Below are positions 8,025 to 13,964 of a stretch of DNA of 16,843 bases, piece after piece. The DNA is taken from positions 1-16,843 of the forward strand of contig CALBJX010000029.1 in the NCBI GenBank assembly GCA_937893015.1, given 5' to 3'. Each line of letters begins with the position of its first letter. Positions within the stretch are counted from its first letter, which is position 1. The translations under genes were made by a program, and so were the position numbers. The notes below the pieces were generated by a model. The model did not search any database and was not told the origin of the DNA. It saw only the letters and a list, made by a program, of their open reading frames with translations. This DNA is from an uncultured Verrucomicrobiales bacterium. Lineage in GTDB: Bacteria > Verrucomicrobiota > Verrucomicrobiia > Verrucomicrobiales > Akkermansiaceae.

Positions 8025-10106
8025 ATGTCACTCGATTCTTTCTTCAACCCGAAGAGCATCGCCGTGGTCGGCGTGTCCGCTGACCCCTCCAAACTCGGCG
8101 CCGTTGTGTTCAACAACATCATCAGCGCAGATTACGAAGGCAAGCTGTACGGCGTGAACCCCAAGCTGGACGGCCAGGAACTCTGCGGCAAGCCCTGCTA
8201 TGCCAGCGTGGACAAGCTGCCCGAGGCCATGGACCTCGTGGTCATTCTCGTGCCCGCCCGCTTCACGGAGGCCACCATTGATCAGTGCATCACCAACGGC
8301 ACCAAGAACATCTCCATCATCACCGCCGGCTTCGCCGAGGTGGGCGAGAAGGAGCTCGAGAAGCGCATCGCGCAGAAGTGCATGGACAACGGCATCAACC
8401 TGCTCGGCCCGAACTGCCTCGGCCACATCGCTACCTTCAACAAGGTGAACGCCTCCTTCGCCGACGGCTTCCCCGGCAAGGGCAACGTCGCCTTCATCTC
8501 CCAGTCCGGTGCCTACTGCTCCGCCATCATGGACTGGGCCGCCGGCAAGGGCATCGGCTTCTCCCACTTCATCTCCATCGGCAACAAGGCTGCCATGGGT
8601 GAGGATACGCTGCTGGCCGCCCTCAAGGATGACCCCGACACCTCCGCCTTCGTGTTCTATCTGGAGTCTCTCAAGAACGGCAAGGAGTTCCTCAAGGTGC
8701 TCAAGGAAGTTTCCGACACCAAGCCCTGCGTGATCATGGAGCCCGGCAAGTCCCAGAAGGCTCAGGCCGCCTCCCTCTCCCACACGGGTTCCCTCGCCCC
8801 GAACTACCGCGTGCTCGAAATCGCCCTTCAGGGCGCGGGTGCCATTCAGGCCTACAACGACCGCGAGCTCTTCGGTCTGCTCGAGATTCTGCAGTACTGC
8901 AACCACAATGAGTTCGACGGTCAGCTCGCCGTGCTCACCAACGCCGGCGGCGTGGGCGTGCTCACCTCCGACCTTTGCGAAGAAGCCGGTCTCGACCTTG
9001 CCCGCCCCTCCGAGGAGACCATCGGCAAGCTGCGCGCCGTGCTGACCCCCGAGGCCTCCCTCGGCAACCCCATCGACGTGGTGGGCGACGCCAAGGCCGA
9101 CCGCTACGAGAGCGCTCTGCGCGTGCTCTGCGAGAGCGGTGAGTACAAGAACATCCTCGTGCTCCTCACTCCCCAGCGCGTGACGGACTGCACCGGCACC
9201 GCCGAGGCCGTCGCCAAGATTGCTCCCGAATATCCCAACGTGAACATCTACTGCTCTTGGGTGGGTGGTGCCCGCGTGCAGGAAGGCCGCGACATCCTCG
9301 ATGCCAAGCACATCCTCAACTACGAGTACCCCGCCGATGTGGTGCGTCTGCTCGGCCTGCTGAAGGCCCAGATGGCCTACCGCGGCAAGAAGCTCGCCAC
9401 CGTGACCACGGGTGAGCTGCCCGCCGACCTCAAGAAGCAGGTCACGGATGCGAAGGAAGCCGGTCTTGCCTCCCTGCCTCAGGTGACGGTGAACGCCCTG
9501 ATGGCCCACTACGGCATCGACTTCCCCAAGAGCGGCAACTTCACGGACAAGGCCGAGGCTCTTGCCTTCTGCAAGACCATCTTCCCGAACGCTGTGGTGC
9601 TCAAGCTCTCCGCCCCCGACGCTCTCCACAAGACGGAGATGAAGGGTATCTACCTGAACGTGAATGACGAAGCCTCCTTCGAGGAAGCTTGGAGCGGCCT
9701 CTGGGGCTCCATCGAGAAGTTCCAGCTCAAGGGCGCTTCCGTGCTCATTCAGGAAATGATTACCAAGGCCACCGAGACCATCATCGGCGTGAACAGCGAC
9801 AAGAACTTCGGTCGCGTGATGGTGTTCGGCACGGGCGGTATCTACACCGAGGTCATGCGCGACACCACGATGCGCATCCTGCCCTCCGAGGACTTTGACG
9901 CCATGATCAAGGAGACCAAGGTCGGCAAGATTCTCAACGGCGTGCGCGGCGAGGCTCCCAAGGCCGTCGGTCCGCTGGCCGAGACCCTCAAGAAGGTGCA
10001 GCAGCTCGTCCTCGAGGTGCCCGAAATCACCGCTATCGACGGCAACCCCGTGCTCGTCACGGCCGACCGCGCCGTGGTGGTGGACTTCAAGATGCTCCTC
10101 AAGTAA
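8025..10106 (+). CDS. Acetate/acyl-CoA ligase (ADP-forming), fused alpha-beta subunits
   Basis: A 693-residue enzyme converting acyl-CoA, ADP and phosphate to free acid, CoA and ATP (reversible). It is typically used by fermenters to gain ATP from acetyl-CoA. Domains in order: CoA-binding Rossmann fold (about 1-130; IAVVGVSADPSKLG, LLGPNCLG), two succinyl-CoA-synthetase-like domains (about 145-450; FISQSGAYCSA) and an ATP-grasp domain (about 480-690; VFGTGGIYTEV). The phosphorylated histidine expected in SLSHTGSLA is H253, and the second conserved histidine, in LHKTE, is H535; both are present, so the fused enzyme should be active. The physiological acid cannot be read from sequence. Codons end overwhelmingly in C or G and favour AAG, CTC and GGC, unlike the addBA genes before it, suggesting strong expression. 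The ATG is preceded by TTCCTACT. A strong terminator closes the gene. Confidence 0.93.
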   Translation: MSLDSFFNPKSIAVVGVSADPSKLGAVVFNNIISADYEGKLYGVNPKLDGQELCGKPCYASVDKLPEAMDLVVILVPARFTEATIDQCITNGTKNISIITAGFAEVGEKELEKRIAQKCMDNGINLLGPNCLGHIATFNKVNASFADGFPGKGNVAFISQSGAYCSAIMDWAAGKGIGFSHFISIGNKAAMGEDTLLAALKDDPDTSAFVFYLESLKNGKEFLKVLKEVSDTKPCVIMEPGKSQKAQAASLSHTGSLAPNYRVLEIALQGAGAIQAYNDRELFGLLEILQYCNHNEFDGQLAVLTNAGGVGVLTSDLCEEAGLDLARPSEETIGKLRAVLTPEASLGNPIDVVGDAKADRYESALRVLCESGEYKNILVLLTPQRVTDCTGTAEAVAKIAPEYPNVNIYCSWVGGARVQEGRDILDAKHILNYEYPADVVRLLGLLKAQMAYRGKKLATVTTGELPADLKKQVTDAKEAGLASLPQVTVNALMAHYGIDFPKSGNFTDKAEALAFCKTIFPNAVVLKLSAPDALHKTEMKGIYLNVNDEASFEEAWSGLWGSIEKFQLKGASVLIQEMITKATETIIGVNSDKNFGRVMVFGTGGIYTEVMRDTTMRILPSEDFDAMIKETKVGKILNGVRGEAPKAVGPLAETLKKVQQLVLEVPEITAIDGNPVLVTADRAVVVDFKMLLK

Positions 10107-10127
10107 GAATTACACTCGCAAGAGAAC

Positions 10128-10166
10128 AAAAACGGTCTGACGTTCGCGTCAGGCCGTTTTTCTTTT
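10128..10166 (+). terminator. Strong intrinsic terminator with UUCG loop
   Basis: A 15-bp stem (10128-10142 with 10147-10161, one G-U wobble) closes on a TTCG tetraloop. The 3' arm ends in a T tract that continues as TCTTTT. It begins 22 nt after the acyl-CoA ligase stop. The flanking A and T runs make it potentially bidirectional. Confidence 0.9.
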
Positions 10167-10177
10167 GTCGGTTTTTA

Positions 10178-10206
10178 TTGACTAAAAGCCCGTTTCGTGC
10201 TAGCGT
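10178..10206 (+). promoter_or_regulatory. Promoter of the tandem deacetylase gene, probably leaderless
   Basis: -35 TTGACT (10178-10183), a 17-nt spacer, and -10 TAGCGT (10201-10206) preceded by TGC, the extended -10 form. The -10 ends 8 nt before the ATG at 10215, so transcription should start at or within about 2 nt of the start codon. The -10 itself matches only modestly. Confidence 0.55.
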
Positions 10207-10214
10207 GCGCACGC

Positions 10215-12005
10215 ATGAAACGGGTCGTGCTTGTGTTAAGTTTGCTTTTGTGTGCGCTGACGCTCGGCGCACAGGAGGAGAATGTGCCTGTGGCGACTCC
10301 TCCGTCCGTGAGCACGTCGAGCGTGGTGGCCGTGCTCGGCTATCATCCCTTTTCGGCATCGGAGGATAAGATACGCGTCAGCGCGGAGCGCTTTGCCCGC
10401 CAGCTGGACTATCTGAAAAACAACGGCCTCACCCCCATCAGCCCTGCGCAGTTTCTGGCGTGGCGCCGCGGGGAGGTCAGCCTGCCGCCCCATGCCGTGC
10501 TGATTACCTTAGAGGGTGTGGATACGTCTGTCTATGAAATCGCTTTCCCTCTGCTGCGGGAGCGCGGTATCCCCTTCCTGATTTTTGTCGATACATGGAA
10601 CATGGAGGGGGCGGCGCCTCGGACGCTGAATATCGAGCAGTTGCGCGCAATGCAACAGGCCGGGGGTGTCATCGGTAGCTACAGCGAGACGAAAGTTCCT
10701 GCCTATGAGTGGCAGTTTGCCGCCCTTTCGGGGGAGGAAGAAGCCCTTGCCGAGCAACAGTTGGGCGCGTTCGGGGAGCGTCTGCGCGGCGTGTTCGGCA
10801 GCTGTGACTTTTTTGCCGCGCCGCAGGGGTATGACCCGAAGCAGTTGGTCGGCTATTTGGCGCATTATGGCTATGCCGCCGCTTTTTATCACATGGAGGG
10901 TAAGGTGAGCCGCAAGACCCCCGCCTTCCGCATGCCGCGCACCATGGTGCTGACGGACGCGGACTTCGCCCGCGCCGTGAACTTCGGCGACAGTTCGCAG
11001 ACAACGGAGATTCTCGCTCGGTTGGCGGGCAGGGAAACGGCAGCGCCGGAGCCCGAAGACGTCCCTCCTGCCGCTCCTGCCTTTACCTTCGAGGATGATG
11101 ACGAAGCCGAAGAGGTGGACGATGCGGAGGCAACGCCCGCTCCCGAGCTGCGGTGGAAACAACTGGTGCGCCGCTCGGGCGGGGATTGGGAGACCACGCA
11201 GTTCGCCGCGCCCCTCGTGCCCCGCGAGCAGACCCGAGTCGCCGTGCTGGGCTACCACAATTTCAGCAACACCAAACCCGTGAGCGAGATGCGCATGCGT
11301 ACCTCCGAGTTCTGCACGCAGATGCAGTACATCAAGGACGCGGGGCTGAGCGTTATCAGCATGGAGGATTTTCTGCAATGGCTGCGCGGTGAGCGTCAGC
11401 TGCCCGAGCGCTGCATCCTCATCACCATCGATGACGGCTGGAAGAGCGTGTGGACGGACGCCTATCCCGTGCTGAAAGCCTACGGCTATCCCTTCACCAC
11501 CTTCCTCTACACCCGCTACATTCAGGTGCAGGGCGATTCCATGACGAAGGCGCAGATTCAGGAGATGGCGGCGCATGGTGCCACCATCGGCAGCCATTCG
11601 ACAAACCACCTCTACCCCAAGAGCTGGCGCCGTCTCGCGCAAGGCTCGGAAGCCTACACCGCGCAGGTGAAGCGCGAAATCCTCGATTCCCGCGACAAGC
11701 TGACGGGGCTCTTCGGTCCCTGCTCGGCCTACTGCTACCCCGGCGGCTACAACACCCCGCCCATGCTGGAGGCACTCCGCGCTTCCGACTACCGCGCCGC
11801 CTTCACCGTGCTGGAAGCCAAGGTGACGACGGAGGAGGATCCCTACCTCATCCACCGCTACATGGTCTTCGGCAATGATTCGAAGATTTTCCGCCGCGCC
11901 GTGAACTTCGACGGGCAAGAAGGCGTGCGTCCCGCGCAGGAGGGCATCCGCGCGGCGGAGGCTCTCGCCCGCGCCTTCTTCCCCGCGGCGTTCCCCGCAC
12001 CATGA
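10215..12005 (+). CDS. Secreted tandem polysaccharide deacetylase (NodB) protein, first domain catalytically degenerate
   Basis: A 596-residue exported carbohydrate esterase family 4-like protein, expected to remove N- or O-acetyl groups from a cell-wall or surface polysaccharide; the substrate is not known. MKRVVLVLSLLLCALTLGA is a signal peptide with cleavage before QEEN. Two homologous domains follow: about 37-260 (VAVLGYHPFS) and about 342-590 (VAVLGYHNFS), joined by an acidic, proline-rich linker. The second has the catalytic set: D406 and D407 in TIDDGW, metal ligands H461 and H465 in SHSTNH, and YPGGYN at 508-513. At the matching places the first has E100-G101, Y156 and K160, and APQGYD, so it cannot bind the metal in the usual way and is probably a binding or structural module. 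I chose ATG 10215 over the GTG-like upstream codon at 10197 because it gives a clean signal peptide and lies just after the -10. The gene stands alone. Confidence 0.88.
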   Translation: MKRVVLVLSLLLCALTLGAQEENVPVATPPSVSTSSVVAVLGYHPFSASEDKIRVSAERFARQLDYLKNNGLTPISPAQFLAWRRGEVSLPPHAVLITLEGVDTSVYEIAFPLLRERGIPFLIFVDTWNMEGAAPRTLNIEQLRAMQQAGGVIGSYSETKVPAYEWQFAALSGEEEALAEQQLGAFGERLRGVFGSCDFFAAPQGYDPKQLVGYLAHYGYAAAFYHMEGKVSRKTPAFRMPRTMVLTDADFARAVNFGDSSQTTEILARLAGRETAAPEPEDVPPAAPAFTFEDDDEAEEVDDAEATPAPELRWKQLVRRSGGDWETTQFAAPLVPREQTRVAVLGYHNFSNTKPVSEMRMRTSEFCTQMQYIKDAGLSVISMEDFLQWLRGERQLPERCILITIDDGWKSVWTDAYPVLKAYGYPFTTFLYTRYIQVQGDSMTKAQIQEMAAHGATIGSHSTNHLYPKSWRRLAQGSEAYTAQVKREILDSRDKLTGLFGPCSAYCYPGGYNTPPMLEALRASDYRAAFTVLEAKVTTEEDPYLIHRYMVFGNDSKIFRRAVNFDGQEGVRPAQEGIRAAEALARAFFPAAFPAP

Positions 12006-12025
12006 GCCGGAGCTGAGGTGAGCCG

Positions 12026-12050
12026 CACCCCGGCATGGGGGTGAATATTT
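12026..12050 (+). terminator. Weak candidate terminator after the deacetylase gene
   Basis: CACCCC (12026-12031) pairs with GGGGTG (12038-12043) across a 6-nt loop and is followed by AATATTT. The stem is short and the T tract imperfect, but the site lies 20 nt past the stop and just ahead of the next promoter. Confidence 0.4.
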
Positions 12051-12053
12051 ACC

Positions 12054-12082
12054 TTGATTTTCGGTATACCATGGGCTATGCT
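12054..12082 (+). promoter_or_regulatory. Promoter of the unknown secreted protein gene, probably leaderless
   Basis: -35 TTGATT (12054-12059), a 17-nt spacer and -10 TATGCT (12077-12082). The -10 ends 7 nt before the ATG at 12090, so the predicted transcription start falls on or next to the start codon. This is the same arrangement as at the deacetylase gene. Confidence 0.6.
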
Positions 12083-12089
12083 GCGGGCG

Positions 12090-12878
12090 ATGAAAAAGAA
12101 GCTCTTTTCGATACTCATGGTCGGGCTCCTGATGATGGGCTGTGCATTCGCGCAGGAGGATGAGGCGGTTTGGGAGGCGGTGGGGGCTTATCCCGAGCAG
12201 CCTACCTTGGAAAATGCGTCTCGCCTTTTGGGAAGCCTCCCGTTGAACGAAGAGAATGCTACCTATATGCAAGGCTTCTGTTCGCAGCTCATCCGTCAGC
12301 ACAGCAACCAACTGCAACAGCTTTTGACGGAGGCCGATGCGAAGCACTCGGCAGCCCTCCGTTTGCTGATCTGCATCAGCTGTTGGCTGGCGGATACGGA
12401 AGAGAGCAATCGGATGACCGCTCTCACCTTGGAGTACGACCCTATCATGGCCGCGTGGTCCAAGATTAAACCCGCCTCCGAGAAGCCGGACTTTACGAAA
12501 TTGGAAAACCTTTCCTCTTGCCCGTTGGAAGCCATGTGTTTGGATATGGCATGGGGAGCTTATGATGCCACGCACAGCCGCGACATTCTTTGCTCCTTCC
12601 TTCGCTGTGCCACCCGCAGCTCCGCCCCCGAACAGCCCTTCAAACTCTGGTTCATCCCGGAAGAAGCCCGCGAGGAGGTTGCCGATTCGGCAGCAGGAAA
12701 GGACCCCGTGGCCATGGCGGCCAAGTGGAGCGTCACCAGCCGCGCCCAAAACGACCCCGACTTTGCCGCCGAGCTGCAGGCCAGTCTGGAGACGCTGCCG
12801 GAGGCACTGCGCCTGCGCTGGGCGGAGCCTTTGCCCGACAGCCCGATGAATGAGCGCGAATACTCGCCCAACCCCTAA
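12090..12878 (+). CDS. Secreted protein of unknown function
   Basis: A 262-residue protein I do not recognise. MKKKLFSILMVGLLMMGCAFA is a signal peptide; cleavage after AFA (leaving QEDE) fits signal peptidase I. The sequence MMGC only poorly resembles a lipobox, so a lipoprotein is less likely. The mature part looks alpha-helical and acidic, with several cysteines (SQLIRQ region, LLICISCWLAD, SSCPLEAMC, ILCSFLRC) that could form disulfides in the periplasm. No catalytic motif is visible. An upstream TTG in frame at 12054 is part of the promoter -35 box, and the intervening residues would spoil the signal peptide, so I start at ATG 12090. It lies between the deacetylase and the epimerase, all on one strand but each with its own promoter, so a link to envelope polysaccharide is only a guess. 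Confidence 0.75.
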   Translation: MKKKLFSILMVGLLMMGCAFAQEDEAVWEAVGAYPEQPTLENASRLLGSLPLNEENATYMQGFCSQLIRQHSNQLQQLLTEADAKHSAALRLLICISCWLADTEESNRMTALTLEYDPIMAAWSKIKPASEKPDFTKLENLSSCPLEAMCLDMAWGAYDATHSRDILCSFLRCATRSSAPEQPFKLWFIPEEAREEVADSAAGKDPVAMAAKWSVTSRAQNDPDFAAELQASLETLPEALRLRWAEPLPDSPMNEREYSPNP

Positions 12879-12880
12879 TC

Positions 12881-12902
12881 AGGCGTGCGGTCAGCCTTTT
12901 TC
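12881..12902 (+). terminator. Candidate terminator after the unknown secreted protein gene
   Basis: AGGC (12881-12884) pairs with GCCT (12894-12897), running into TTTTTCC. The stem is short with a 9-nt loop, but the position directly after the stop and the T run support a modest terminator just before the epimerase promoter. Confidence 0.35.
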
Positions 12903-12903
12903 C

Positions 12904-12931
12904 TTGATTTTGCAGGGCAGGGGTGTACAAT
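12904..12931 (+). promoter_or_regulatory. Promoter of the epimerase gene
   Basis: -35 TTGATT (12904-12909), a 16-nt spacer and -10 TACAAT (12926-12931, 5/6 match). The predicted start is near 12938, giving a leader of about 28 nt with no Shine-Dalgarno before the ATG at 12966. Confidence 0.7.
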
Positions 12932-12965
12932 ACCCCCAACACTTCACCCCTAATATCTGATTACT

Positions 12966-13889
12966 ATGAAGGTTCTCATCACCGGCGGTGCCGGTTTCAT
13001 CGGTTCGCATATCGCGGAGCACTATCAGGGCATTGCAGAGGAAATTCGCGTGCTGGACAACTTCCGCACGGGTTACAAGAAAAACCTCGACGGCCTCAAG
13101 GTGACGCTCATCGAGGGTTCCATCACCGATCGCGAGACCGTGGCCAAGGCTGTGGAAGGCGTCGATTACATCTTCCACATGGCGGCTCTGGTGTCCGTGC
13201 CCGAGTCCATGACGAAGATTCGCGAGTGTATCGACCTGAACGTGAACGGCCTGCTCATCGTGCTGGAAGAAGCCGCCAAGGCCAAGTGCAAGAAGGTCGT
13301 GCTGGCTTCCTCCGCCGCCATCTATGGTGACAACCCCATCGTCCCCAAGGTGGAGACCATGTACCCCGAGCCCAAGAGCCCCTACGGCATCACCAAGCTC
13401 GATGGCGAGTACTACCTCGAAATGTTCCGCACCACGGGGCAGATCAACACGGGCGTGTGCCGCTTCTTCAACGTGTTCGGCCCCCGTCAGGACCCGAAGG
13501 GTGCCTACGCCGCCGCCGTGCCGATTTTCATGGAGAAGGCGCTCAAGGGCGAGGATATCACCGTCTTCGGCGACGGCGAGCAGACGCGCGACTTCATCTA
13601 CGTGAAGGACATCGTGGGCGGTCTCACCTATGTGGCTGAGCATCCCGAAGTGACGGGCGTGAACAACGTCGGTTACGGCGGTCAGATTACCATCAACAAG
13701 CTCGCCGACATCATCATCGAGGCCGCAGGTTCCACCTCCAAGGTGGTGCACCTGCCCGAGCGTCCCGGTGACGTGAAGCACTCCCGCGCCTGCGCCGACA
13801 AGCTCCGCGCGGCGGGTTGGGAGCCCAAGTACACGCTGGAAGAGGGCCTCAAGACCACGCTTGAGTACTTCCGCAGCGTGACGAAGTAA
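12966..13889 (+). CDS. GalE-like NAD-dependent sugar-nucleotide epimerase/dehydratase
   Basis: A 307-residue extended short-chain dehydrogenase, most likely a UDP-hexose or UDP-N-acetylhexosamine 4-epimerase supplying precursors for surface polysaccharide; the cytosolic substrate cannot be fixed from sequence. NAD-binding G7-x2-G10-x2-G13 (GGAGFIG), HMAALVSVPES, SSAAIYG at 115-121 and the catalytic Y140-x3-K144 (YGITK) are all present. RFFNVFGPRQDP, GDGEQTRDFIYVKD and NVGYGG in the C-terminal half are typical of sugar-nucleotide epimerases. Length is near 310, short for GalE (about 340) but normal for Gne/WbpP-like bacterial and archaeal epimerases. Codon use is as strongly biased as in the acyl-CoA ligase gene, suggesting good expression. 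The start ATG follows CTGATTACT with no Shine-Dalgarno. The gene is convergent with the metal ATPase. Confidence 0.9.
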   Translation: MKVLITGGAGFIGSHIAEHYQGIAEEIRVLDNFRTGYKKNLDGLKVTLIEGSITDRETVAKAVEGVDYIFHMAALVSVPESMTKIRECIDLNVNGLLIVLEEAAKAKCKKVVLASSAAIYGDNPIVPKVETMYPEPKSPYGITKLDGEYYLEMFRTTGQINTGVCRFFNVFGPRQDPKGAYAAAVPIFMEKALKGEDITVFGDGEQTRDFIYVKDIVGGLTYVAEHPEVTGVNNVGYGGQITINKLADIIIEAAGSTSKVVHLPERPGDVKHSRACADKLRAAGWEPKYTLEEGLKTTLEYFRSVTK

Positions 13890-13907
13890 GCCCCCGAACG
13901 GATTTTT

Positions 13908-13946
13908 CGGCTCGCTGCGTTCCGTGCGAATGCAGCGAGCCGTTTG
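13908..13946 (+). terminator. Intergenic hairpin between the convergent epimerase and metal ATPase genes
   Basis: CGGCTCGCTGC (13908-13918) and GCAGCGAGCCG (13932-13942) form a perfect 11-bp stem with a 13-nt loop, 18 nt after the epimerase stop and 22 nt beyond the end of the ATPase frame. Only a short TTT follows on the plus strand, and no T run follows on the minus strand. It probably ends epimerase transcription and perhaps both units. Confidence 0.65.
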
Positions 13947-13964
13947 CTAAACAAGTCCGAAGTC

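Noticed and set aside
8028..9629. A 533-codon minus-strand open frame opposite the acyl-CoA ligase gene
   Set aside because: The strong C/G-ending codon bias of the ligase gene removes stop codons on the opposite strand. The translation is low-complexity (GVGGEL-, VHAVEL-like) and shows no family.
10197..10214. Earlier start (MLACAR) for the deacetylase
   Set aside because: The codon lies within the promoter -10 area, and the ATG at 10215 yields a normal signal peptide.
12054..12089. Earlier TTG start for the unknown secreted protein
   Set aside because: That TTG is the promoter -35 hexamer, and the added residues would precede and disrupt the signal peptide.
10509..12749. A 746-codon open frame on the minus strand running across two plus-strand genes
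   Set aside because: It spans the deacetylase, an intergenic region with promoter, and the secreted protein gene, all well supported on the other strand. Its translation is rich in H, R, G and L without motifs, as expected for antisense of GC-rich coding DNA.
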